The position numbers and the translations under genes are program-made. The notes below the pieces were generated by a model. The model saw nothing but the letters and a program-made list of their open reading frames with translations, was not told the DNA's origin and made no database searches. From an uncultured Acetatifactor sp. (lineage in GTDB: Bacteria > Bacillota > Clostridia > Lachnospirales > Lachnospiraceae): a stretch of 62,203 bases of DNA. Shown one piece after another: positions 7,694 to 16,926 of this stretch (position 1 is its first letter; each line of letters starts with the position of its first letter). The DNA lies in the NCBI GenBank assembly GCA_934436435.1, contig CAKSAN010000018.1, forward strand, positions 1-62,203. The letters are read 5' to 3'.

Positions 7694-10600
7694 ATGCCCA
7701 AGAATCCTAATGTAAAACGAGTAATGGTAATCGGCTCCGGCCCTATTGTCATCGGACAGGCAGCGGAATTCGACTATGCAGGTACCCAGGCCTGCCGTTC
7801 CCTGAAGGAAGAGGGAGTAGAGGTAATCCTGGTGAACTCCAACCCTGCGACCATCATGACCGATAAAGATATCGCAGATAAGGTATATATCGAGCCCCTG
7901 AACGTGAAGGTTCTGGAACAGATCATTGAAAAGGAAAAGCCCGACAGCATTCTTCCCACACTGGGAGGACAGGCTGGCCTGAACCTCGGCATGGAGCTGG
8001 AGGAGTCCGGTTTCCTGGCTGCTCATAATGTAAAGCTGTTAGGTACCACCGCAGCCACCATTCGTAACGCCGAGGGACGTCAGGAGTTCAAGGACCTGAT
8101 GGAGCGTATCGGCGAGCCCTGTGCGGCATCCAAGGTCGTTGAGAATGTGGAAGACGGTGTGGAATTCACCAACACCATCGGCTATCCTGTGGTACTGCGT
8201 CCTGCTTATACTCTGGGCGGTTCCGGCGGCGGTATCGCACACAATCAGGTAGAACTGGAAGAGATTCTGGAGAACGGTTTACGTCTGTCCCGTGTGGGTC
8301 AGGTACTGGTAGAGCGTTGCATTGCAGGCTGGAAAGAGATCGAGTACGAAGTAATGCGTGACAGCGCAGGCAACTGCATCACCGTATGTAACATGGAGAA
8401 CATCGATCCCGTCGGCGTGCATACCGGAGACAGTATCGTCGTAGCTCCTTCCCAGACTCTGAGCGACAAGGAGTACCAGATGCTGCGTACTTCCGCTCTG
8501 AAGATCATCAACGAATTGCAGATTACCGGTGGATGTAACGTACAGTTTGCACTGCATCCCACCAGTTTTGAATATTGTGTTATCGAGGTTAACCCCCGTG
8601 TCAGCCGTTCTTCCGCACTGGCAAGTAAGGCGACCGGTTATCCTATTGCAAAGGTAGCAGCAAAGATCGCACTGGGCTTTACTTTGGATGAGATCAAGAA
8701 TGCCATCACCCACAAGACTTATGCCAGCTTCGAGCCGACACTGGACTACTGTGTCGTGAAGATCCCCAGACTGCCCTTCGATAAATTTATTACCGCAAAA
8801 CGTACTCTGACCACCCAGATGAAGGCTACCGGTGAGGTTATGAGTATCTGTAATAACTTCGAGGGAGCACTGATGAAGGCCATCCGTTCCCTGGAGCAGC
8901 ATGTGGACTGCCTGCGCAGCTATGATTTCAGCGCACTGTCCGCAGACGAACTGTTAGAGCGTCTGAAGATCGTGGATGACCAGCGTATTTATGTTATTGC
9001 GGAAGCTATCCGTAAAGGCATCAGCTACGAGCAGATCCACGACATTACCAAGATCGACCTGTGGTTCATTGACAAGATCGCCATTCTGACCGAGATGGAG
9101 CATGCACTGGAGACACAGCCGCTGACCGTTGAGCTGCTGAAAGAAGCCAAGAGGATCGAGTTCCCGGATAACGTGATTGCAAGACTGACCGGCAAGACCG
9201 AGGAAGAGATCAAGAAGATGCGTTACGACAACGGCATCAAGGCCGTCTACAAAATGGTAGATACCTGTGCCGCAGAGTTCGCAGCATCCACCCCTTACTA
9301 TTATTCCGTATTCGGCGGCGAGTGCGAAGCCAGGGAGACCACCGGACGCAAGAAGGTTCTGGTACTGGGTTCCGGTCCTATCCGTATTGGACAGGGTATC
9401 GAGTTCGACTATTGTTCCGTACATGCCACCTGGGCATTTTCCAAGGCCGGCTATGAGACCATTATCATCAACAACAACCCGGAGACCGTAAGTACCGACT
9501 TCGATATTGCCGACAAACTGTATTTTGAGCCGCTGACTCCGGAGGATGTGGAATCTATCGTAAATATCGAGCATCCCGACGGTGCTGTGGTACAGTTCGG
9601 TGGACAGACCGCTATCAAACTGACCGAGAGCCTGATGAAGATGGGTGTGCCTATCCTGGGTACCAAGGCGGAGGATGTAGATGCCGCTGAGGACAGAGAG
9701 CTGTTTGACAAGATTCTGGAAGAGACAGAGATCCCCCGTGCAGCCGGTGGTACTGTATACACCGCAGAGGAAGCAAAGGCAGTTGCCAACAGACTGGGCT
9801 ATCCCGTACTGGTACGTCCTTCCTATGTATTGGGCGGACAGGGCATGCAGATCGCCATCTCCGATGAAGAGATCGAAGAGTTCATGGCGATTATCAACCG
9901 TATTGCACAGGATCATCCGATTCTGGTAGATAAGTATTTGCAGGGTAAGGAGATCGAGGTCGATGCCGTATGCGACGGTACCGATATCCTGATCCCCGGT
10001 ATCATGGAGCATATCGAGAGAACCGGTATTCACTCCGGAGACAGTATCTCCGTATATCCGGCTCCGACCATTGATAAAGTTGTAAAAGAGAAGATCGCGG
10101 AGTACACCAGAAGACTGGCAAAGGCACTGCATGTCAAGGGACTGATCAATATCCAGTTCATTGCCATCGGTGAGGATGTGTATGTTATTGAGGTTAACCC
10201 CCGTTCTTCCCGTACCGTACCTTATATCAGCAAGGTAACCGGCATCCCTATCGTGGATCTGGCTACCGAGGTGATCATCGGCAAGACTATCCGTGAACTC
10301 GGATATGAGCCCGGATTGCAGCCGGAAGCAGAGTATTTTGCCATCAAGATGCCCGTGTTTTCCTTCGAGAAGATCCGTGGTGCCGAGATCAGCCTGGGAC
10401 CGGAGATGAAGTCCACCGGTGAGTGCTTGGGTATTGCCAAGAGCTTTAATGAGGCTCTGTACAAGGCATTCCTTGGAGCAGGCGTAGAACTGCCCAAGTA
10501 CAAGAATATGATCATCACTGTAAAGGATGCGGATAAGGGAGAAGCTATCGAGATCGGAAGACGCTTCGAGAAGCTGGGATATACCATTTACGCGACCAGA

Positions 10601-10894
10601 AGTACCGCAGCCGCATTGAATGAGGCAGGTGTGAAGGCAAGAAAGGTCAACAAGATCTCACAGGAATCCCCGACCGTTATGGATCTGATCCTGGGACACA
10701 AGATCGACCTTGTCATCGATACCCCTACCCAGGGCCGCGACAAGACCAGAGACGGTTTCCTGATCCGCCGTACCGCTATCGAGACCGGTATCTACTGCAT
10801 CACCGCAATGGACACCGCCAATGCTCTCGTGACCAGCATGGAACATATGAACGAATGTAAGGAACTGACACTGGTGGATATTGCACAGCTGTAA
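7694..10894 (+). CDS. carB: Carbamoyl-phosphate synthase large subunit
   Basis: A full-length 1066-residue subunit. It has the expected internal duplication: two ATP-grasp halves, each opening with a nucleotide-binding segment (VMVIGSGPIVIGQAAEFDYAG, broken here as VMVIGSGPIVIG..., and VLVLGSGPIRIGQGIEFDY). A C-terminal allosteric MGS-like domain begins at about residue 935. It uses bicarbonate, ammonia from CarA and two ATP to make carbamoyl phosphate. Codon use is highly biased, as expected for a well-expressed gene. A strong bidirectional terminator follows. Confidence 0.98.
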   Translation: MPKNPNVKRVMVIGSGPIVIGQAAEFDYAGTQACRSLKEEGVEVILVNSNPATIMTDKDIADKVYIEPLNVKVLEQIIEKEKPDSILPTLGGQAGLNLGMELEESGFLAAHNVKLLGTTAATIRNAEGRQEFKDLMERIGEPCAASKVVENVEDGVEFTNTIGYPVVLRPAYTLGGSGGGIAHNQVELEEILENGLRLSRVGQVLVERCIAGWKEIEYEVMRDSAGNCITVCNMENIDPVGVHTGDSIVVAPSQTLSDKEYQMLRTSALKIINELQITGGCNVQFALHPTSFEYCVIEVNPRVSRSSALASKATGYPIAKVAAKIALGFTLDEIKNAITHKTYASFEPTLDYCVVKIPRLPFDKFITAKRTLTTQMKATGEVMSICNNFEGALMKAIRSLEQHVDCLRSYDFSALSADELLERLKIVDDQRIYVIAEAIRKGISYEQIHDITKIDLWFIDKIAILTEMEHALETQPLTVELLKEAKRIEFPDNVIARLTGKTEEEIKKMRYDNGIKAVYKMVDTCAAEFAASTPYYYSVFGGECEARETTGRKKVLVLGSGPIRIGQGIEFDYCSVHATWAFSKAGYETIIINNNPETVSTDFDIADKLYFEPLTPEDVESIVNIEHPDGAVVQFGGQTAIKLTESLMKMGVPILGTKAEDVDAAEDRELFDKILEETEIPRAAGGTVYTAEEAKAVANRLGYPVLVRPSYVLGGQGMQIAISDEEIEEFMAIINRIAQDHPILVDKYLQGKEIEVDAVCDGTDILIPGIMEHIERTGIHSGDSISVYPAPTIDKVVKEKIAEYTRRLAKALHVKGLINIQFIAIGEDVYVIEVNPRSSRTVPYISKVTGIPIVDLATEVIIGKTIRELGYEPGLQPEAEYFAIKMPVFSFEKIRGAEISLGPEMKSTGECLGIAKSFNEALYKAFLGAGVELPKYKNMIITVKDADKGEAIEIGRRFEKLGYTIYATRSTAAALNEAGVKARKVNKISQESPTVMDLILGHKIDLVIDTPTQGRDKTRDGFLIRRTAIETGIYCITAMDTANALVTSMEHMNECKELTLVDIAQL

Positions 10895-10904
10895 GATATG
10901 AGAG

Positions 10905-10940
10905 AAACAATAAGGGAGCCGTCAGGCTCCCTTATTGTTT
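10905..10940. terminator. Bidirectional terminator of carB that contains the end of the Rpn gene
   Basis: AAACAATAAGGGAGCC (10905-10920) and GGCTCCCTTATTGTTT (10925-10940) make a perfect 16-bp stem with a 4-nt loop. T runs flank it on both strands. The last codons of the minus-strand Rpn-like gene are in the stem, and its stop codon (10922-10924) falls in the loop. Confidence 0.95.
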
Positions 10941-11764
10941 AACCATTCGTTGACAGTTTCGACAGAAGACTTGGTGATTAGAGCAATCTGCTCTACGGAG
11001 ATACCGATGTTATACATGTTACGAGCATGTTCCTGATTGACTGCTAATCGCGTTTTCCTTTCTCGTGCATCCAGTTTTTCATTGATAATAGCTTCTAATG
11101 TTTCACTCATGATAGATCCCTCCTTTCGAAATAATAATTGATTTGCCTGTACCACAATCTCTACAATAGAACTGTATAAGGGATTGTTTTTATGTTGCTC
11201 ATATTCCTGTAACATGCGATCAATGATCTCCGGATCGTCCAGCTTGTTGCTTAAGACCCGCAGCCACAGATTCTCTTCCAGAGAAAGCTGTGATAATACA
11301 ACGATCTGCATAGGAATAATATCGCCGCAGATATAATAAATGCCGGGGGATACATTGCGGATTTTATAGCACTGTACCCATTCCAGATGCTTTATAAGCT
11401 TTTGCGGATACTTGGTAGTAGCGAAGGTCAGGGTGATATCCCGTATTTTCCGTTCGTCTACCGTGACGGTATCAATTTTATAAAGGTATGCATAAGCATA
11501 GCCATTGTAAAAATCATCAATGCTCAGATAGTCGGAAGGACTTTTATATTCGATGATGTTGTATTTACGAAAGATTCTTCCGATATTTTTTCGAATCTGA
11601 TAGTTGTCATTCTTTTTCAATACAATGACATCGATCTGTTTCGGTTTCGTCCCCAGCTGATGCTCGTTGACATACGACAGTTCACTGTTTTCGGCATCCA
11701 GATCCACCTGTATCCCGGCAAAAAAGGCAGGATGCCACTGGAGTAAATTTGTCCTGTTCTTCAT
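10922..11764 (-). CDS. Rpn/PD-(D/E)XK nuclease-fold protein
   Basis: A 280-residue protein of the Rpn (recombination-promoting nuclease, formerly transposase_31-like) type. The catalytic pattern of a PD-(D/E)XK fold can be read as Asp45 in QIDVIVLKK and the E72-x-K74 pair in IIEYKSPSDY. The C-terminal segment GISVEQIALITKSSVETVNEWL is helix-turn-helix-like, as in many Rpn relatives. Family members often occur in many copies per genome and are linked to DNA cleavage or defence; I see no partner gene here. The start follows AAGGAGG. The 3' end is inside the carB terminator. Confidence 0.75.
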   Translation of the reverse strand: MKNRTNLLQWHPAFFAGIQVDLDAENSELSYVNEHQLGTKPKQIDVIVLKKNDNYQIRKNIGRIFRKYNIIEYKSPSDYLSIDDFYNGYAYAYLYKIDTVTVDERKIRDITLTFATTKYPQKLIKHLEWVQCYKIRNVSPGIYYICGDIIPMQIVVLSQLSLEENLWLRVLSNKLDDPEIIDRMLQEYEQHKNNPLYSSIVEIVVQANQLLFRKEGSIMSETLEAIINEKLDARERKTRLAVNQEHARNMYNIGISVEQIALITKSSVETVNEWLNNKGA

Positions 11765-12090
11765 AGAACCTCCTTTTGCGTAAAAATTAGGATCGTCAAA
11801 AATCCACTGTGAAATATTTAGAAATAATAAAAGGGAATAAAAGCATGAATTTCTGAATGGAAAACGGGAAATCCCGAAAACAGATGCTGAGACCAGCTTT
11901 TTGAATTTTCTTCATAGAATAAATGCTTTGATTACATGATAGCAGTAGAAATAAGGGAAGTCAAGAAAAATTAACTTCGAGGTCGGGTAACTTAAATTTG
12001 AAAATAAAATCCGCAGGGACGGCATATACTAAGCGTATGGTAAATATTGTATGATCGCAAGCCTGTATCCCGCAGGCGGATTGGAGTCTC
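11765..12090. other. Non-coding gap between Rpn-like gene and sodA
   Basis: About 325 bp, AT-rich, holding the divergent 5' regions of the two genes. Just before sodA there is a small hairpin, GCCTG/CAGGC, near 12061-12077. I see no open frame, no convincing promoter and no riboswitch match. Confidence 0.5.
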
Positions 12091-12804
12091 ATGTTAGAAG
12101 AACATTATCCTTTTGTCGCACAGCCCCTGCCCTACGAATATGATGCCCTGCTTCCGGTACTGGATGAGGAGACACTGCATTTTCACCATGATAAGCATTA
12201 TCAGACCTATGTGGACAAGCTGAATGCAATTCTCGCGGATTATCCTCAGTTACAGCAAATGACCTTGACGGAACTGCTCACTTCGGAGGATAATAAACTT
12301 GCATCCTTGCAGGAGGAAGCCCGGGAAAGTATTCACAATAACGGTGGCGGCGTATATAACCACCAGCTATATTTTGACAGTATGCGAAGCCCGGCAGGAC
12401 AGGAGCCTTGTGGAGCACTGGAGGAAGCACTGATCCGGGATTTCGGATCGGTGAGACAATGGAAAGAGCAGATGTCACAGGCGGCCACGGGAGTCTTCGG
12501 CTCCGGATGGGCATGGCTTGTAAGTGATCAGGACGGCAATCTTATGCTCCTGACCACAGCGAACCAGAATGTGCCGGATCTGAGATTGTATACACCGATA
12601 TTGCTGATAGATGTGTGGGAACATGCCTATTATTTACAGTACCGGAACCGCAGACCCGATTATGTGGAAGGATGGCACAAGCTGATCCACTGGAAAAAGG
12701 CGGAGAGACGTTATGAACAGGTCCTCGGCAGGCTGGAAAGAGCGGCTGGTGAGGCAGAAAAAATGCAGAACAACGATAGCCCGGCAGAAGAAAACAGTAG
12801 ATAG
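12091..12804 (+). CDS. sodA: Superoxide dismutase, Fe/Mn family
   Basis: A 237-residue cytoplasmic enzyme that dismutates superoxide. The first metal ligand is His32 in LHFHHDKHYQTYV, the second lies in the GGGVYNHQLYF motif, and the Asp and His ligands lie in DVWEHAYYLQYRNRR. The C-terminal tail after about residue 205 is a charged extension beyond the usual family end. The gene is isolated, followed about 45 bp later by a NUDIX hydrolase gene, and may be co-transcribed with it. The metal (Fe or Mn) cannot be decided with certainty. Confidence 0.95.
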   Translation: MLEEHYPFVAQPLPYEYDALLPVLDEETLHFHHDKHYQTYVDKLNAILADYPQLQQMTLTELLTSEDNKLASLQEEARESIHNNGGGVYNHQLYFDSMRSPAGQEPCGALEEALIRDFGSVRQWKEQMSQAATGVFGSGWAWLVSDQDGNLMLLTTANQNVPDLRLYTPILLIDVWEHAYYLQYRNRRPDYVEGWHKLIHWKKAERRYEQVLGRLERAAGEAEKMQNNDSPAEENSR

Positions 12805-12850
12805 AAACGATAGATAGCACAAGACTGCGGAACAGAAAGAGGAAATGAAA

Positions 12851-13510
12851 ATGGAGAACAGACCGATCATAAAAAAAGAACAGGTAGAGACCGTCTATGA
12901 CAGCAGATTCATCAAAGTATTTGACCTGCAATATGAGCCAGGAAAGCATTATTTTGATGCCACTAGGAGAAGTATTGAGAAGCTGGCGGCAGTAAAAAAT
13001 GACGAAGAATTTAAACAGATGCTGCCGGATGCGGTCAGCTGTGTCGTGATCCTGAAAGTTAAGGATCAGGAGCCGAGACTCTGCTTAAGCCGTGAGTATC
13101 GTTATCCGGCGGGACAGTTCCTGCTAAGCGTTCCGGCAGGACTGCTGGATCCGGAGGATGCAAAGGAAGCAAATCCCGTATTCCATGCGGCAATCCGGGA
13201 ACTTCGTGAGGAGACCGGCATCACACTGGAAGAAAGTGACAGCATCCGTCTGGTGAATCCCCTGGTATTCAGCACCCCGGGCATGACGGACGAGAGCAAT
13301 GCACTGGTGCAGATCACGCTGAACCGGGAAGAAATGCCGAAGGTAAGCCAGGATGGTGCCGTTGGCACGGAATGCTTTGACGGCTTTTTATTGGTGACCC
13401 AAGAAGAAGCACAGAAAATCCTAAAAGACGGTGTGGATGATCAGGGGCTTTTCTATCCCTTATATACCTGGGCGGCACTGATGTGCTTTGTAACGGGAAT
13501 GTGGGAATAA
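12851..13510 (+). CDS. NUDIX hydrolase, ADP-ribose pyrophosphatase-like
   Basis: A 219-residue protein. The NUDIX box is visible around residues 99-125, beginning GLLDPEDAKEA and ending RELREETGI, in the spacing expected for Mg2+ coordination. Upstream, LSREYRYPAGQF is typical of ADP-ribose pyrophosphatases. It probably clears ADP-ribose or related nucleoside diphosphate sugars in the cytoplasm. I choose the ATG at 12851 because GAGGA sits 7 bases before it; the ATG at 12845 is too close to that site. Confidence 0.88.
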   Translation: MENRPIIKKEQVETVYDSRFIKVFDLQYEPGKHYFDATRRSIEKLAAVKNDEEFKQMLPDAVSCVVILKVKDQEPRLCLSREYRYPAGQFLLSVPAGLLDPEDAKEANPVFHAAIRELREETGITLEESDSIRLVNPLVFSTPGMTDESNALVQITLNREEMPKVSQDGAVGTECFDGFLLVTQEEAQKILKDGVDDQGLFYPLYTWAALMCFVTGMWE

Positions 13511-13516
13511 GGGAGC

Positions 13517-14821
13517 CTATCCCCGGAGCGTTATCACCGTGTGGAAGGTCAGAGTAGTATCGTTATAGTACATTTGGATATCCCCGTGGTATTTTTCGCA
13601 GATCTTGCGGATGCTTTTCAGTCCGAAGCCGTGAGAACGCTTATCCGCTTTGGTAGTGGCTGGATCTGCCGCATCATTTTTAAAAGGGTTTACGCGGCAG
13701 GAATTGACCACTGTGATCAGAACAAAAGGTGTATTTTCCCGCTTGCTGCCATTGACTTCGATATAAGCGTCGGGAACTTTCCCGGCAGCTTCCATGGCAT
13801 TATCCAGCAAATTGCAAAAAAGAGAAGTAAGGTCACTGTCCGGCAGAAAATGCAGTACACCACTGCGGATGTCAGCGGTAAAACTGATTCCCTGTTCAGT
13901 ACACTGCCGCCTGTACCTTGCCATAATGGCGTTCAGAAGTTCGTTGTCGCAGATGCGGGCGGACTCTTTGAAATCCGAAGAGAGAAGCAGTTCGTTAATA
14001 TAGGCGTTGACTTTGTCCGGGGCATTCTGCTCGTTCAGAGATGCAATGGATTGCAAATGCTTCTTAATATCATGAATGAGAATTGCCTGGTTTTCGCTCT
14101 GCGAAAGCAGTATCTTATAATATTCCGTAAAATCTGTTTCTTTCTGCAGTAACAGCTGCATCTCCGTATATTTCCAATTTTTTTCCCGATTGTACTGATT
14201 GATTCCAAACACCAGCAGATTCATAAGCAATAGGAAAAAGGCACTGAGAGAGATCATCCGGTTCGTCCCGGGGGTCAATGTATACTGATCACCCATTCCC
14301 ACAAAAGTAAGCATGATGAATACCGATGTGACGGGAATGATCATCAGCAGCAAAACAGAGTTATCGTAGGGATCCGCTGTTTTCTGCAGACTTTTGAACA
14401 AATGCGTAAGCAGATAAATGACTGTAAAAAAGGAGATCTTGCTGCACAGGATAAAAAGAATCGTATTGTGAAGCGAATCCATCTGCATATAAAAATGGGG
14501 AGCGGTCCGGGCGATGATACTATATACGATCAGCTCGCACATCCCCATGACAGCAGCGAGCAATGTGGAATGGAAGGCAGCTGCGCGCCATTTGACATCG
14601 TATTGTGTGACCAGAAACAGAAAATTAGCCAACAAATATAAAAGCATATTCAGCCATTTGATATTAAAAAAGGCTGTCGCACACAGGCAGATATACAAAA
14701 GGCTCAGCACGACAAGCCTGCCGGACAGGGGGCGTTTCGGAGAAAATAGCCAGCTGGCATATTGCAGGAGAATAATGGCTTCCACCAGAAATGCAAAAAT
14801 AATAGAAAAAACACTTTCCAT
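13517..14821 (-). CDS. GHKL sensor histidine kinase, AgrC-like
   Basis: A 434-residue membrane kinase. Residues 1-205 hold about six membrane helices. The phosphoacceptor is probably His250 in ILIHDIKKHL, followed by the ATPase N box NLLDNAMEAAG near residue 337 and the G box GFGLKSIRKI near 405. Such kinases sense peptides or cell-surface signals and phosphorylate LytTR regulators. The partner is encoded just upstream with a 3-base gap; the GAGGT ribosome site for this gene overlaps the regulator's stop codon, indicating coupling. No AgrD-like peptide gene is recognisable next to it. Confidence 0.9.
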   Translation of the reverse strand: MESVFSIIFAFLVEAIILLQYASWLFSPKRPLSGRLVVLSLLYICLCATAFFNIKWLNMLLYLLANFLFLVTQYDVKWRAAAFHSTLLAAVMGMCELIVYSIIARTAPHFYMQMDSLHNTILFILCSKISFFTVIYLLTHLFKSLQKTADPYDNSVLLLMIIPVTSVFIMLTFVGMGDQYTLTPGTNRMISLSAFFLLLMNLLVFGINQYNREKNWKYTEMQLLLQKETDFTEYYKILLSQSENQAILIHDIKKHLQSIASLNEQNAPDKVNAYINELLLSSDFKESARICDNELLNAIMARYRRQCTEQGISFTADIRSGVLHFLPDSDLTSLFCNLLDNAMEAAGKVPDAYIEVNGSKRENTPFVLITVVNSCRVNPFKNDAADPATTKADKRSHGFGLKSIRKICEKYHGDIQMYYNDTTLTFHTVITLRG

Positions 14822-14824
14822 AAA

Positions 14825-15532
14825 TTACCTCGTACTTTCCAGATAGAGAAGATAGGCTTCTTTAAAGGCACTGTATTTCCGTTTCGTCAGATAAGCGTCA
14901 AATTGACCGTTCGCCAGATGCACCAGCATACGGTCGAAGTCGGTAATGTGCTCATAGTTGACAATAAAGCTCCGGTGCGTCTGAAAAAAGCGGTTGGAAG
15001 GCAGTAGCTCCAGCCAGTATGGCATGGTATGGATGGATTCAAAGTCCTGCGTCGTGGTGTGGACGATCACTTTTTTCCCCTGTGCCTCCACCATAATGAT
15101 AGAAGAGACCGGAAGAACGTGTACGCCCTGCCTGGTCTCAATAGGCACCTTCACCAGTCTGGAATGATACAGATCCAGAGCGTCCTTCAGATTCCGGAAC
15201 AGACGCTGCCTGTCTATGGGCTTGGACAGATAACGGAATACATGGAACCGCATGGCTTCATCCAGATATTCGGAATAAGAAGTAATAATAAAAATGATAA
15301 TATCTTTCTCTTTCTTTTTCAGTTCATTTCCTACATAGATTCCGTCAAGCCCCGGCATCTCGATATCGAGAAAAAGGATATCTTTGTCGCCCGGATCCGC
15401 AAGCAGGGACTCCCCGTCTGAAAAGCAGACGATCTCCGGACATCTCAGATGCAGGTGACTGAAATAACTTTTCAGATATTTTTGCAGTTTTTCTACGATC
15501 AGTAAATCGTCATCGCAAATAAGAATACGCAT
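14825..15532 (-). CDS. LytTR-family response regulator (AgrA/ComE type)
   Basis: A 235-residue regulator. The receiver domain has the acidic pocket CDDD near residue 6, the phosphoacceptor Asp56 in LFLDIEMPG and the conserved Lys in YLSKPID. A LytTR DNA-binding domain occupies about residues 135-235, with THRSFIVN diagnostic. I choose the start at 15532 because GGAG lies 7 bases before it, whereas the ATG four codons upstream lacks a site. First gene of a two-gene operon with the kinase. Its target promoters are not evident in the window. Confidence 0.92.
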   Translation of the reverse strand: MRILICDDDLLIVEKLQKYLKSYFSHLHLRCPEIVCFSDGESLLADPGDKDILFLDIEMPGLDGIYVGNELKKKEKDIIIFIITSYSEYLDEAMRFHVFRYLSKPIDRQRLFRNLKDALDLYHSRLVKVPIETRQGVHVLPVSSIIMVEAQGKKVIVHTTTQDFESIHTMPYWLELLPSNRFFQTHRSFIVNYEHITDFDRMLVHLANGQFDAYLTKRKYSAFKEAYLLYLESTR

Positions 15533-15742
15533 CTTATACTCCATTCGATATCATTGATGCCTGCGGATTGTTCCGTACCAGACATGTGCCACTGGCATCA
15601 TTATATAATAAGAAAACGCAAAATAGAATGTCGTTTTCGCCCATTTTTGCCTTAGTTTTTGCTTTTCAGTTCCCGGAGGATGTTTCGTTTTTTTAAATAT
15701 GCTATTCTAAAAATGTAAACTAAAATGTAAATATTTATCGGA

Positions 15743-15774
15743 TTTGTAACAAATAGCGTAAGATCCTTCGTTAT
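15743..15774 (+). promoter_or_regulatory. ECF-sigma type promoter P1 of the 15973 operon
   Basis: TTTGTAACAA at 15743-15752 and CGTTAT at 15769-15774, 16 bp apart. This matches, nearly letter for letter, the element in front of the sigma factor gene at 22712. It lies about 200 bp before the gene; the region 15533-15972 otherwise holds no gene that I can support. Confidence 0.7.
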
Positions 15775-15911
15775 GGTTAACAAAGGGGAGGGTTGCTTTC
15801 CATTTGCTCAATTGTGTATTTACAGTGGTTATGTTATAAAAAGACCAGAAATAACAGAAAGCGGTCGCTTGGGTGAAAAAGTAGATTCAGGGGTGAAATT
15901 TTGTTATGCTG

Positions 15912-15942
15912 TTTGTAACAAACGGAGTATAAAAGTCGTCAA
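15912..15942 (+). promoter_or_regulatory. ECF-sigma type promoter P2 of the 15973 operon
   Basis: TTTGTAACAA at 15912-15921 and CGTCAA at 15937-15942, 15 bp apart. It is the second, nearer copy of the same motif, about 30 bp before the start codon at 15973, which follows a GAAGGAGG site. Confidence 0.68.
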
Positions 15943-15972
15943 TATAGATAGAAGAGGAACGAAGGAGGGTTT

Positions 15973-16827
15973 ATGAAGAAAATTAACGTAAAAGTAACAG
16001 TGTTTTTCAGTGTGATTGTATTGGCAGTAGTGGTGCTTCTACTGAATCTCATTGAATTTCGCAGGACGGTGGATTTCACGGTGCCGGGGATTCGGATGCC
16101 GAAGGAGAATGCCTACGAGAAGCAGGAAGAGGTACAGGTGAGTGTTAGCGGAACTTATTATTACCGGGTACTGCCCTGGATCCACGGCAGCACTTTCCAT
16201 GGGCAGATATCTTTCGTTGGAGAGGGAGAGGAACCGCAGAATTATTTCTTTACCTATGGAGCAAGCAGAGGATTTATGAAGGAGGGAAGAGGGGCTGGCT
16301 GGATCGGAACCCCGGATGCCCAGACTACCGTAGCGATTTATCAGGCGGTACAGAATGTGGAAAAAGGGATGATATCCGTAGAGAATCCCGCCAGCTATGT
16401 TTTATATCCGGCGGCAACACCGGAAGAAGCCTATGCCATAGCGGATATATGGTATCCGGGAATGCTGGAGAATGAAGCAAAGACAGCATTCTGCGCGGCT
16501 TTTTTGCCGGAGGAATGCCCTCAGAAGATTGGCTGCAGCTTCTGTGCGGAGGATTACGATTATGTGGAAGATGTCGATACCGTAGAGCAGTTGTGGCAGG
16601 AATTTATACAGTTTTCTGGAAATGTGACGTCAGATCCGATCCCGCCGGAAGAGATGGTAGAGGGGGTGGGATATTTTCAGTTCGTCTATGCGGACGGCGA
16701 GACAAGGAGCTTTCGATATGCTTCGGAAGAACAGGGATTATGGATTGATGAAGAGGAACGCTGCCTGGTGGATGGCAAGGCTTTCTATGACTGGCAGGAG
16801 CGTCTGATGGAAGCGATGCAGAAGTAA
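15973..16827 (+). CDS. Membrane-anchored extracytoplasmic protein, unknown function
   Basis: A 284-residue protein with a short positive N-terminus and one membrane helix (about residues 7-26), so the remainder should face outside. I do not recognise the family. The exported part is acidic and aromatic-rich with no obvious catalytic motif; several Cys residues occur around 175-200 (AFCAAFL, KIGCSFCAEDY). Two ECF-type promoters precede it and a GAAGGAGG site decides the start. It heads a probable three-gene set with the two following membrane/lipoprotein genes, suggesting a role in envelope stress or surface monitoring. Confidence 0.7.
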   Translation: MKKINVKVTVFFSVIVLAVVVLLLNLIEFRRTVDFTVPGIRMPKENAYEKQEEVQVSVSGTYYYRVLPWIHGSTFHGQISFVGEGEEPQNYFFTYGASRGFMKEGRGAGWIGTPDAQTTVAIYQAVQNVEKGMISVENPASYVLYPAATPEEAYAIADIWYPGMLENEAKTAFCAAFLPEECPQKIGCSFCAEDYDYVEDVDTVEQLWQEFIQFSGNVTSDPIPPEEMVEGVGYFQFVYADGETRSFRYASEEQGLWIDEEERCLVDGKAFYDWQERLMEAMQK

Positions 16828-16860
16828 GTTTTGTTTGCCGCTTACTCAATTGCTCAATTG

Positions 16861-16877
16861 TATAATGATATCATTAT
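16861..16877 (+). promoter_or_regulatory. Fur-box-like palindrome overlapping a -10 element
   Basis: ATAATGAT-ATCATTAT (16862-16877) is a perfect 16-bp palindrome overlapping TATAAT (16861-16866). It equals the core of the classical Fur box without its central base. No convincing -35 is visible. It could control the small membrane protein gene starting at 16927. Confidence 0.45.
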
Positions 16878-16926
16878 CAAGTACAATTAAGGAGCAAAGA
16901 CATCATGCAGAAAGAAAGGAGCAGCT

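Noticed and set aside
15773..15976. 67-residue protein upstream of 15973
   Set aside because: No ribosome site, and the frame spans the second ECF-type promoter and overlaps the next start; it is more likely leader sequence.
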